Assembly (NCBI RefSeq): GCF_900142665.1
Contig: NZ_FRBR01000014.1
Location: forward strand, 1-64,000
Source of the DNA: Roseovarius pacificus
Lineage (GTDB): Bacteria > Pseudomonadota > Alphaproteobacteria > Rhodobacterales > Rhodobacteraceae
Length of the DNA: 64,000 nt
Reading direction: 5' to 3'
Positions 50,678-59,134 of the stretch are shown piece by piece (the stretch's first letter is position 1; each line of letters starts with the position of its first letter). The translations under genes and the position numbers were made by a program. Under the pieces are notes generated by a model, which was given only the letters and a program-made list of their open reading frames with translations, was not told the origin of the DNA and searched no databases.

Positions 50678-51598
50678 ATGAGCCAATCGAACGACCGTGT
50701 CCTTGCGGGCATTCTTTGCATGATCGCCTTTTCGGCCATTGCGCCGGTCATGGACGCCTTTGCCAAGGCGACGCCCGATTACATCCCGGTCATGGAAATC
50801 CTGGCCTTCCGGTTCGGGCTTCAGGGGCTGTTCCTGTTGCCGCTGGCGCTGGGTCTGGGCATGGCGCACCGGCCCGGCTGGCGCGAATGCGGTCTGCACC
50901 TGGCGCGTGCGGCGCTGATCGTGGTGGCGACGGGGCTGTTTTTCACCGCGATCCGCTACATGCCCATCGCCAATGCCATCGCCATCTTTTTCGTCGAGCC
51001 CTTCATCCTGACCCTGCTGGGCGGGTTCCTGTTGGGCGAAGAGGTGGGCTGGCGGCGGATCGTGGCCTGCATGGTGGGGTTTGGCGGGGCCGTTCTGGTG
51101 ATCCAGCCCAGTTTTCAGGATCTGGGGCCGGTGGCCCTGTTCCCGCTGGGCACGGCGCTGTGTTTCGCACTCTATATGGTGATGACCCGCAAGATGGCGC
51201 GCGTCACGCATCCGATCACCTTGCAGGGGTACACGGCGCTGGCCGCCATGGCGATCATCGCGCCGCTTCTGCTGCTGTTCGACGGCACCGGCAATGCGCT
51301 GCTCGATCCGGCGATGCCGCATGGCTTTGCCGTCTGGACGCTGCTGGCGGTTGGCGTGATTTCCACCGTGTCGCACCTGTTCATCAGCTTTGCCGTGCGG
51401 CTGGCCCCGGCGGCCACCGTCGCGCCGCTGCAATATCTGGAGATCGTGGCGGCCACCGCCGTGGGGTATTGGGCCTTTGGCGATTTCCCCAACGCCCTGA
51501 CATGGGTGGGGATCGCGATCATCGTCGGCTCGGGGCTCTATGTGTTCGCGCGTGAACGCCTGCAAAGCATCCGCCGCCGCCCCCTGCCGCCGGTTTAG
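50678..51598 (+). CDS. DMT-superfamily (EamA) transporter
   Basis: 306 residues with about ten hydrophobic segments arranged as two EamA repeats (about 10-140 and 155-290). It has typical DMT features such as YMPIANAIAIFFVEPFILTL and LGGFLLGEEVGWRR. Probably exports a small metabolite or amino acid; the substrate is unknown. It follows sdaA and converges on thiN with 4 bp between stops. Confidence 0.9.
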   Translation: MSQSNDRVLAGILCMIAFSAIAPVMDAFAKATPDYIPVMEILAFRFGLQGLFLLPLALGLGMAHRPGWRECGLHLARAALIVVATGLFFTAIRYMPIANAIAIFFVEPFILTLLGGFLLGEEVGWRRIVACMVGFGGAVLVIQPSFQDLGPVALFPLGTALCFALYMVMTRKMARVTHPITLQGYTALAAMAIIAPLLLLFDGTGNALLDPAMPHGFAVWTLLAVGVISTVSHLFISFAVRLAPAATVAPLQYLEIVAATAVGYWAFGDFPNALTWVGIAIIVGSGLYVFARERLQSIRRRPLPPV

Positions 51599-51602
51599 CC
51601 GG

Positions 51603-52277
51603 TCATGCGCCGGGCCAGCCCGCCCGCGCCGCCAGCAACGCCGCCGCCGCAACTTCGAGCGCGGCTTCCGGCAGGATCACCAGCATCTTGGGCGCGGTCA
51701 TCGACAGGCTGACCGGCCCGGTGACGTGGTTCGAGGTGCCCACGCGCCCGTCGGGCGCGAAGTTCAGCCCGGAAATCGGGTATTTCAGCCCGTCCGACAG
51801 CCCCTCGACCGCGCCCATCGGAAACAGCGACATCTCGCAGCCTTCGGGCAGGTCCAGCCGCAGCTCGGGCGGGGCGAGAAACACCAGCTCTTCGCGGCCC
51901 AGCAGGATGCAGCGCCGGTGCGGGTGGCGCACCAGCGAATTGTAGGCGGCCAGCTGGTGATCCAGCCGCGCGCCGGAAAACCCGATGCCGATCACCAGCG
52001 GCGCGGCGATGTTGCGCAGGCACTTGTCGAAATCGGTGCTGTCCTGTTCGGGAATGGGGTGCAGGCTGTCTTCCGGCAACTGCCCGCGCGCCCAGTCGCT
52101 GAGCGAATCGAAATCGCCGATCACGGCCTGGGGAATCAGGTCATTAACCAGGGCGGCGTCCGCTCCGCCGTCGGCAGCCACCACATTCGGGGCCAAAGCG
52201 CGGGCGCGATTCAGGGTCTGAGTGGTGATTTCTGCCCCGCCAATCAGGGTAATGGGCTCATTTTCGTGAACAATCAT
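51603..52277 (-). CDS. thiN: Thiamine diphosphokinase
   Basis: 224 residues. VVAADGGADAAL, AVIGDFDSLSD, STDFDKCLRNI and GARLDHQLAAYNSL are the conserved TPK catalytic-domain motifs. The C-terminal region VEGLSDGLKYPISGLNFAPD and GTSNHVTGPVSL is the thiamine-binding domain. Makes thiamine diphosphate from thiamine and ATP. Divergent from the acidic protein gene across a 148-bp spacer. Confidence 0.92.
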   Translation of the reverse strand: MIVHENEPITLIGGAEITTQTLNRARALAPNVVAADGGADAALVNDLIPQAVIGDFDSLSDWARGQLPEDSLHPIPEQDSTDFDKCLRNIAAPLVIGIGFSGARLDHQLAAYNSLVRHPHRRCILLGREELVFLAPPELRLDLPEGCEMSLFPMGAVEGLSDGLKYPISGLNFAPDGRVGTSNHVTGPVSLSMTAPKMLVILPEAALEVAAAALLAARAGWPGA

Positions 52278-52425
52278 CTGACAACCCCGCGATTATCCCC
52301 TATTTTCGAAACAGACCACATTCTCACCATGAAATGATACGGTAAAGTTCCTAGAATCGGGCCGCTTTCGACGTGTCGCCGAGGGTAAACACGACTGTCG
52401 CAGGCAAAGTAAAGCGAGCATTATT

Positions 52426-54609
52426 ATGGTAAACGCAAGTAAAATTCTTACAGTTTCCTATGGCACCTTCTCGTGCACGCTCGAAGGGTTTGACGATTCC
52501 TTCGAAACGATGAAGGCGATTGCCGAGTATTTTCGCGATCTTGCCGCCGATGACCGGTATTTCGGGGCCGAACCCCCGACGCCGGATGCCGAGATGCTGG
52601 CCCGGATCGCCGAACGCGAGATCGCGCGCCGTGTCGAGGCCCACGAGGCCGAGGGCAATATCGTGCTGCGCGCCGGGGATGCCGCCGCGCTGACCGGGGC
52701 CGACGCCCCCGCACCGCAGCCTGCCGAAACACCGCAAGCCGAGGCGCAGACGCCCGAGCCCGAGGCCCCCGAACCCAAGGCAGAAGAACCGGCGGAAGAG
52801 CCTGCCGCCGAGGCCGGGGAACCGGCTGAACCGGTGCAGGAGCCTGTGGCCGAGGTCGAAGAGACGGCCGAGGCCATGGAAGAGCCCGTTGCCGAGGTCG
52901 AGGAAGAGGGCCCGGCGGAAACCGCCGAGGCGCCCATCGCAGCGGTCGAGACTCCCGCCGCCGAGGCTGAAGAGCCCGTTGACACGGTTGAAGACCTGGC
53001 CGAAGCCGCCGAAGAGCCCGCCGAAGCCGTGGAAGTCGCCCCTGCCGAAGCCGACGACGAAACCGACAGCGTCGCCGCCAAGCTGCGCCGTATCCGTTCG
53101 GTCGTGGCGCATGCCGATCAGGGCTATACCGCCGCGGACTATACCGAAGACGAACACGCGCAGGATTTCGTCGATACCACCGCCGCCGAAATGGAAATGG
53201 CGCTGGAGCAGGACGATATCGCGCAGGAACAGGCCCTGTCCGAAGACCCGGACGAGGACGAACTGGAGGCGCTGCTGTCGCGTTTCGACAGCGAAGACAA
53301 TACCGACGACGAAGCGCCCGTCGCCGCGGTCCCCGCGCCGCAGGCGGATGAGGCGGACACCGAAACGGCGGACGGCTCCGATCTGTTCGAGGATACGCTG
53401 GCGCAACTTCTGGCCGATTCCATGCCTGAAACGGCCGATGCGCCCGAGGACATCGCCGAAGAGTCCGAGCCCGAAGAGCCCGAGGCCACGGCCACGCCGC
53501 TGCGCCTTGCGCCCGAAGACGCCGTCGAAGACCGGGACGAAGCCGCCGAGGACGCCGCAGGGGAGGAGGCCGGACAACCGCTCCTGCGCGCCCGCGTCGT
53601 CAAGATGAAGCGCACCGAATTCGAGGCCGCGATCGCCGGGGGCTATATCGAAGAAGAGGAAGACGACGAGGCTGACGACAGCCTGAACGTCTTTGACGAT
53701 GCCTCCTATGACGATAGCGGCGATATGGGCCTCTCGCCCGAGGACGAGGCCGAGCTGCAACGCGAACTGGCCGAGGTCGAGGCCGAGATGGGCTTCGAGG
53801 ACGACGAAGATTACGACGATCTGGACGAGGATTTCAGCGCCGAAGCCGAAACCGAAGAGGCCGCGACCGCCGAACAGCCCGAGCCCGAAGCCGAGGAAGA
53901 CCCCGCCCCGCGCGGCCTGCGCAAGCTGCAACGCGCCGAACGCGAAGGCGGCGACGTCAACCGCATGTTCGACAAGACCGATACGCATCTTGAAGAACCC
54001 GAATCGAACCGTCGCCGCAGCGTGATCCAGCACCTGCGCGCCGCCGTCGCCGCCACCCGCGCCGAGAAAAAGGCCGGTGCCGAGATGGACCGCGACGTGG
54101 ACGACACGCCCTATCGCTCGGACCTCGCCGAAGTGGTCCGCCCGCGCCGTCCGCGCACCTCGGGCGCCAGCCGTTCGGCACGCCCGACCGAATTGCGCCC
54201 CGCGCCGCTCAAACTGGTGGCCGAACAGCGCGTCGATGATCTGGCCCCGCGCGAAGCGGTCCGCCCGCGCCGCGTTTCGACGACCGATCTGGTGGCTGAC
54301 GAAACCCCGGATGACTCGCTGGATGGCGGTTTTGCCGAATTCGCCGATCAGATGGGCGCCAGCGGCCTGCCTGAACTGCTGGAAGCCGCAGCCGCCTACC
54401 TGTCGGATGTCGAAGGTCGCCCGCAGTTTTCGCGCCCGATGCTGATGGGCAAGCTGAAAGAGGTCAAACAGGACACGTTCTCGCGCGAGGACGGCCTGCG
54501 CAGCTTCGGCCAGCTTCTGCGCGACGGCAAACTGCAAAAGCTCAAGGGCGGGCGGTTTACCATCACCGACGAAACCGATTACCGCGGCGAGGCCCGCAAC
54601 GTCGGTTAA
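52426..54609 (+). CDS. Large acidic protein of unknown function
   Basis: 727 residues. A folded-looking N-terminal part (about 1-85, starting MVNASKILTVSYGTFSCTLE) is followed by a long Glu/Ala/Pro-rich, strongly acidic low-complexity region (about 85-390 and 405-490, with DDEDYDDLDEDFSAEAE). A basic stretch follows (about 505-625; RRRSVIQHLRAAVA, VRPRRPRTSG), and a conserved-looking C-terminal domain ends it (about 640-727; FAEFADQMGASGLPELLEAA ... KGGRFTITDE). No signal peptide, membrane segment or enzymatic motif is visible. Relatives in Rhodobacterales are, as I recall, often mislabelled as CheA. Function unknown. Confidence 0.85.
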   Translation: MVNASKILTVSYGTFSCTLEGFDDSFETMKAIAEYFRDLAADDRYFGAEPPTPDAEMLARIAEREIARRVEAHEAEGNIVLRAGDAAALTGADAPAPQPAETPQAEAQTPEPEAPEPKAEEPAEEPAAEAGEPAEPVQEPVAEVEETAEAMEEPVAEVEEEGPAETAEAPIAAVETPAAEAEEPVDTVEDLAEAAEEPAEAVEVAPAEADDETDSVAAKLRRIRSVVAHADQGYTAADYTEDEHAQDFVDTTAAEMEMALEQDDIAQEQALSEDPDEDELEALLSRFDSEDNTDDEAPVAAVPAPQADEADTETADGSDLFEDTLAQLLADSMPETADAPEDIAEESEPEEPEATATPLRLAPEDAVEDRDEAAEDAAGEEAGQPLLRARVVKMKRTEFEAAIAGGYIEEEEDDEADDSLNVFDDASYDDSGDMGLSPEDEAELQRELAEVEAEMGFEDDEDYDDLDEDFSAEAETEEAATAEQPEPEAEEDPAPRGLRKLQRAEREGGDVNRMFDKTDTHLEEPESNRRRSVIQHLRAAVAATRAEKKAGAEMDRDVDDTPYRSDLAEVVRPRRPRTSGASRSARPTELRPAPLKLVAEQRVDDLAPREAVRPRRVSTTDLVADETPDDSLDGGFAEFADQMGASGLPELLEAAAAYLSDVEGRPQFSRPMLMGKLKEVKQDTFSREDGLRSFGQLLRDGKLQKLKGGRFTITDETDYRGEARNVG

Positions 54610-54627
54610 ACCCTGAAATCATTCAGA

Positions 54628-54665
54628 AAAACGCCCGGTCGGCCCAATACCGCACCGGGCGTTTT
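54628..54665 (+). terminator. Terminator after acidic protein gene
   Basis: AAAACGCCCGGT (54628-54639) pairs with ACCGGGCGTTTT (54654-54665), a 12-bp stem with its own T-run, 18 bp after the stop codon. Confidence 0.93.
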
Positions 54666-54707
54666 CACGATTCGCCGACGGATGCTCGCGCCCTGATTCC
54701 GGGGCGG

Positions 54708-55415
54708 TCAAAGCCACTCCGGCTGCCACCACAAATACTCGCGCAGCCCTGCATTTCGCGACGCGTACCATTTGCGAATGCGCGCGGCGTCTTTTTCGGG
54801 TGGCTGCGCCCCTTGTGTGTAGGATGCAAACCGCTGCGCCATCAACGCATCGTCAGCGGCCCCCTCGACCCCCAGAAACGCGTTCAGCCTGTCCATCAAC
54901 GCCAGGGGGTTCTCTCCGATCCATTCGAACGGCAACGGCAGTATGTTGCGCCGGTCGAACCCGGCATCGTCGAATCTCCGGAGCACATCCAGATAACAGC
55001 CCCGTTGTTGCATGAATTGCATGTTCTTGCGAAACGCCCGCCAAAGTGTCGTTTCGGGCGGAATGCGTTCCGCCTTGGTGGCCATGCGATATTGCGAAAA
55101 CGCCCGCGCCACCGGATCGCGCAACACGATGATCACCTTGCAATCCGGGTTCATCTCCCTGATGCGCTGCGCAATGACCGGCTGTGTCGCATAAAAGGGC
55201 GACACGTCGCCAAGCAGCCTTCCCTCATGCGTGCCGGCGTAAAAATCAGTGTATCGCTGAAGATGGCCCCTCGGCTCTGTCAGGATGTTGCACTCTTTCT
55301 CGGGGATGCTGATCAGGGGATTCGCGACAAGCTGATTGTAAAGCCATGTTGTCCCGGCTTTTTGTACGCCGATACAAATAAAGTCGGGGACCAACAGTTG
55401 CATAAGGACAGTCAC
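54708..55415 (-). CDS. Sulfotransferase-domain protein
   Basis: 235 residues. The 5'-phosphosulfate-binding motif GVQKAGTTWLYNQL is at about 16-29 and the 3'-phosphate motif VIIVLRDPVARAFSQYR at about 94-110, both typical of PAPS-dependent sulfotransferases (heparan N-deacetylase/sulfotransferase-like fold). The acceptor is unknown; candidates are a surface polysaccharide or lipid. No signal peptide. Start at 55415, or MQLLVPDF at 55403. The region 55416-55609 holds no other gene. Confidence 0.88.
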   Translation of the reverse strand: MTVLMQLLVPDFICIGVQKAGTTWLYNQLVANPLISIPEKECNILTEPRGHLQRYTDFYAGTHEGRLLGDVSPFYATQPVIAQRIREMNPDCKVIIVLRDPVARAFSQYRMATKAERIPPETTLWRAFRKNMQFMQQRGCYLDVLRRFDDAGFDRRNILPLPFEWIGENPLALMDRLNAFLGVEGAADDALMAQRFASYTQGAQPPEKDAARIRKWYASRNAGLREYLWWQPEWL

Positions 55416-55609
55416 CTCGGGTTTTGGAATTCGTCTTTGGTCTGCGGATTGATACGACTGTAATGGACTTGCCCTGAATGGTCAGTCCCCTATCGGTCCG
55501 GTCTTGGTGATTAATGTCGGGCGTTGGGCAATCGGGGGTGCAAACCCGGCCCCGATGTTCCGTCATGCGTCACGCCGCGCCGGGTGTTTTCATGTTGGCC
55601 GACGGCTCG

Positions 55610-57955
55610 TCACAACGCGGCGGGCAGCCAGAGTGTCTTGATTTCGGTCGCGGCGTCCAGAAATGCGCGGCCTTCGCCCTGCGGCCCCGGCCAGTCGCGC
55701 GTCGTGCCGTGGTTGACCCATGTGCGTTTCAGGCTGGCGGCGCTGTCGCGTTCGATCGCCCCGGACAGGTCGGACGAGGAAAAGCTCCAGACCGCGTCGA
55801 TATCCATATGTCCGGCCAGCGTGGGGGCCAGATCCTCGTGGCATCCGCTCAGCAGGTTCGCCACCCCCGCAGGCACGTCCGAGGTTTCCAGCACCTGCAC
55901 GAACTCCAGCGCCGCCAGCGGGAAGGGCTCGGAGGCGACCAGGACCGCCCGGTTGCCCATCGCCATGATCGGCCCCAACACCGAGACCAGCCCCAGCAAC
56001 GGCGCCTCGTCCGGGCACAGCGCGCCGATCACGCCCACCGGCTGGCGCAGGGTCAGCGTCAGGCCCGGTACGGGGGTGTCCACGCTGCGCCCGTCCATCT
56101 TGTCGGCCCAGGCGGCGCAGGTGAACAGCCGGTCAATTGCCGCCTCCACCTCTTTCGCGCCGCCGCGCGTGCCGGTCATGTGATTGACAAGGCGTGTAAA
56201 ATCATCCGCTCGCGCCGACAGGTTCTCGGCCATGTAATACAGGATCTGCGCCCTCTGGTGGCCAGTGCTGCGGCCCCATGCACTGGCCCCGCGCGCGGCC
56301 TCCACCGCGTTGCGGATATCCTTGCGCGCGGCCATCGGGGCCTGCCCCAGAAGTTTGCCAGCCTTGCCGTATACATTGCGGCTGTATCCGCCATCGGGCC
56401 GCACCTGTTTGCCCCCGATATAGAGTTTCGCCGTCCGGTCGATATCACCCGCCGCCGGATCGCCGTTGCCTGCAAAGGGCGCGATCCGCGCCAGCGGTCT
56501 GGATTTGCCCGCAGGCCGGGTATAGGCCGCCAGCCCCTCCCACCCGCCTTCGCGGCCAAAGCCGCTTTCGCGCAGCCCGCCAAAGGGGGCCGCCGCGTCC
56601 AGCATGTTCGTCCCGTTGACCCAGACGACCCCCGCCGCCAGTTGCGGCGCGACCACCAGCGCGCGGCTGATATCCTCGCTCCAGACCGAGGCCGCCAGCC
56701 CATAGCGCGTGTCATTGGCCAGCGCGACCGCCTCGGCAGGCGTGCGGAAGGTGGTGGACACCAGAACCGGGCCGAAAATCTCGTCCTGCATCAGCGGATC
56801 GGCAGGGGACAGCCCGGCGATCAGGGTCGGTGGACAAAATGCGCCAGTTTCGGGCAGGGGCGTGTCGGGGGTGAAACGCGCACCACCCGCCCCCTCGACC
56901 AGCGCCGCCACCCGGTCGCGCGCCGTCATGTCGATCATCGCGCCGATATCGGTATTCTTGTCCAGCGGATCGCCCACCCGCAGCCGCGCCATCCGTGCGC
57001 GCAGCTTGTCGAGGAACGCCTCGGCGATGCTTTCCTGAAGCAACAGGCGCGACCCGGCGCAACAGACCTGCCCCTGATTGAGCCAGATCGCATCGACCAC
57101 GCCCTCGACCGCCGAGTCCGGATCGGCATCGTCGAACACGATGAACGGCGATTTGCCCCCCAGTTCCAGCGTCAGCGCCTTGCCGCTGCCCGCCGTCAGT
57201 TCGCGGATGCGCCGCCCGACGGCGGTGGAGCCGGTAAAGGCGATCTTGTCGATGCCCGCATGAGTCACGATCATCTCGCCCACCGTCCCGTCGCCGGTGA
57301 CGATATTGACCACGCCCTTTGGCAATCCGGCCTGCCGACAGATATCGGCGAACAACAGCGCGGTCAGCGAGGTCTGCTCCGCCGGTTTCAGGATCACCGT
57401 ATTGCCCGCCGCCAGCGCCGGGGCCAGTTTCCACGCCAGCATCAGCAGCGGGAAATTCCACGGGATGATCTGCCCGCACACGCCATGCGGCTCGGTGTCG
57501 GGGCATTCGCTGTCGATCAGCTGCGCCAGCCCCGCATGATGATAGAAATGCCGCTGCGCCAGCGGGATGTCGATATCGCGCGCCTCGCGGATCGGCTTGC
57601 CGTTGTCCAGCACCTCCAGCACGGCGAACAGGCGGGCATGTTTCTGGATCATCCGCGCCAGCGCATACAGGTGCCGCGCCCGCCCCTTGCCGCCCAGCCT
57701 GTGCCACTTGCCCTGCGCCTTGCGCGCGGCGTCCACGGCGGCGTCCACATCGCGCGCACCGGCCTGCGTCAGCGTGGCCAGAACCTCGCCCGTGGCGGGG
57801 TTGTGCGACATGAATCCGTTGCCCGGCGCGGTGAACGCACCGTCAATGAAATGCCCGAACCGGTCGCCCTGATCGACCAGCCAGGCCAGCGCCTCGGCGG
57901 CGCTTTCGCGGGCAGGGCCATAGCCCGTCATCTGATCGCTCTGCTGCTCGGTCAT
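55610..57955 (-). CDS. ALDH16-like tandem aldehyde dehydrogenase
   Basis: 781 residues, about 1.6 times a normal ALDH. Domain 1 (about 25-480) is complete: IIPWNFPLLMLAWKLAPALA, ALTLELGGKSPFIVF with the general-base Glu, and NQGQVCCAGSRLLL with the catalytic Cys pair. Domain 2 (about 495-780) is a partial ALDH fold without a catalytic Cys, as in ALDH16 proteins. It follows deoC by 51 bp, suggesting oxidation of acetaldehyde from deoxyribose catabolism. Start at 57955 with GGGAAGAC upstream; an earlier frame to 57973 is unlikely. Confidence 0.9.
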   Translation of the reverse strand: MTEQQSDQMTGYGPARESAAEALAWLVDQGDRFGHFIDGAFTAPGNGFMSHNPATGEVLATLTQAGARDVDAAVDAARKAQGKWHRLGGKGRARHLYALARMIQKHARLFAVLEVLDNGKPIREARDIDIPLAQRHFYHHAGLAQLIDSECPDTEPHGVCGQIIPWNFPLLMLAWKLAPALAAGNTVILKPAEQTSLTALLFADICRQAGLPKGVVNIVTGDGTVGEMIVTHAGIDKIAFTGSTAVGRRIRELTAGSGKALTLELGGKSPFIVFDDADPDSAVEGVVDAIWLNQGQVCCAGSRLLLQESIAEAFLDKLRARMARLRVGDPLDKNTDIGAMIDMTARDRVAALVEGAGGARFTPDTPLPETGAFCPPTLIAGLSPADPLMQDEIFGPVLVSTTFRTPAEAVALANDTRYGLAASVWSEDISRALVVAPQLAAGVVWVNGTNMLDAAAPFGGLRESGFGREGGWEGLAAYTRPAGKSRPLARIAPFAGNGDPAAGDIDRTAKLYIGGKQVRPDGGYSRNVYGKAGKLLGQAPMAARKDIRNAVEAARGASAWGRSTGHQRAQILYYMAENLSARADDFTRLVNHMTGTRGGAKEVEAAIDRLFTCAAWADKMDGRSVDTPVPGLTLTLRQPVGVIGALCPDEAPLLGLVSVLGPIMAMGNRAVLVASEPFPLAALEFVQVLETSDVPAGVANLLSGCHEDLAPTLAGHMDIDAVWSFSSSDLSGAIERDSAASLKRTWVNHGTTRDWPGPQGEGRAFLDAATEIKTLWLPAAL

Positions 57956-58006
57956 GTCGTCTTCCCGGTCCAAATACTCAAAATCCGCCGGCTCCGTCCG
58001 GGCGCG

Positions 58007-58996
58007 TCATCCCATGCCGTGGCGCCACGCGGCGGAATACCGGTCCGTGACGTGATGCTCCAGCTGCCGCTCGATATCGCCCAACAGCGAGGACGCCCCG
58101 AAGCGGAACAGATCGGGCGAGACCCACCGCGCGCCCAGTTCCTCCTGCACCATGATCAGCCATGTCAGGGCGTCCTTCGCGCGTGAAATCCCGCCTGCCG
58201 GTTTCATGCCCACGCGCAGGCCGGTGCGCGCGTGGTAGTCCCGGATCATCCGCAGCATCACCAGCCCCACAGGCAGCGTGGCGTTCACGGGTTCCTTGCC
58301 GGTCGAGGTCTTGATGAAATCCGCCCCCGCCATCATCGCCACCAGCGAGGCGCGCGCGACAGTGCGCAGATCGCCCAGTTCCCCGGTGGCCAGGATCGCC
58401 TTCATATGCGCCGGGCCACAAGCCGCGCGAAAGGCGCACAACTCGTCATGAAGCGCCTCCCATTTCCCTTCCAGCACATGCCGGCGCGAGATCACGATGT
58501 CGATCTCCTGCGCCCCGGCGGCAACGCTTTCCCCGATCTCGGCCAGCCGCAGCCGGAACGGCGACAACCCCGCCGGAAACCCGGTGGACACCGCCGCCAC
58601 CGGAATCCCCGAGCCTTCGAGCGCCTCCAGCGCGGGCGCGATCATTTCGTGATAGACACAGACCGCCCCCACCCGCAGCCCCGGCTGGCCCAGTGCCTTC
58701 AGCAGATCGGCGCGCACCGGCTGGCGGGCTTTGGCGCATAGCCGCCGCACCCGCGCCGCCGTGTCGTCGCCCGACAGGGTGGTCAGGTCGATGCATTCCA
58801 CCGCCTTGCACAGCCACGCCGCCTGTTGCGCGCCCTTCAGGCTGCGCCGGGCGGGCAAGGTGGCGGTGCGGCGCAGAACGGCAGCGGTGTTGACGCGCAC
58901 CGCCCGCAGCCAGCCAAGGTCCAGCGGCAGCCCCTCGTTGCGCGGCTCCATCGCTTGCGGCAGGTGGCTGACGTGATCCTGTCCAAGAGTCTGCAT
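58007..58996 (-). CDS. deoC: Deoxyribose-phosphate aldolase
   Basis: 329 residues, long-form DeoC. The Schiff-base Lys is in ADFIKTSTGKEPVNAT; a second conserved Lys is in RVGMKPAGGISRAKDAL; VAAVSTGFPAGLSPFRLRLA and IDIVISRRHVLEGKWEAL match the family. It splits 2-deoxyribose-5-phosphate into glyceraldehyde-3-phosphate and acetaldehyde. Start chosen at ATG 58996; a GTG 15 bp upstream is possible. It is the first gene of a deoC-ALDH unit. Confidence 0.92.
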   Translation of the reverse strand: MQTLGQDHVSHLPQAMEPRNEGLPLDLGWLRAVRVNTAAVLRRTATLPARRSLKGAQQAAWLCKAVECIDLTTLSGDDTAARVRRLCAKARQPVRADLLKALGQPGLRVGAVCVYHEMIAPALEALEGSGIPVAAVSTGFPAGLSPFRLRLAEIGESVAAGAQEIDIVISRRHVLEGKWEALHDELCAFRAACGPAHMKAILATGELGDLRTVARASLVAMMAGADFIKTSTGKEPVNATLPVGLVMLRMIRDYHARTGLRVGMKPAGGISRAKDALTWLIMVQEELGARWVSPDLFRFGASSLLGDIERQLEHHVTDRYSAAWRHGMG

Positions 58997-59083
58997 CGGG
59001 CATGTCCGCACTGTGGGGTGAAAACCGGAAAATCAGAGTCGCACGCCGCCCGCGCCTTGGCAAGCGGGCGGTGCAACCTCACC

Positions 59084-59110
59084 TGCAATTGAGAATAGTT
59101 CTCATTTGCA
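59084..59110 (+). promoter_or_regulatory. Fur/Mur-like palindrome before metal transporter
   Basis: TGCAATTGAGAA-TAG-TTCTCATTTGCA, two 12-base arms that match as inverted repeats at 11 of 12 positions. It lies 24 bp upstream of sitA. Alphaproteobacterial Fur/Mur sites are AT-rich TGCAA...TTGCA palindromes, and sit operons are classic Mur targets, so metal-dependent repression is likely. Confidence 0.7.
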
Positions 59111-59134
59111 TTGACACCCGTTTCAAACTGCTCC

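Noticed and set aside
52690..53060. Repetitive sequence in the acidic gene considered as a CRISPR or tandem repeat
   Set aside because: Repeats are short Glu/Ala/Pro codon runs in frame, without spacers of fixed length.
55514..58186. 890-codon plus-strand open frame
   Set aside because: Antisense to the tandem aldehyde dehydrogenase, whose catalytic Cys and Glu motifs are intact; no domain is visible in the plus frame.
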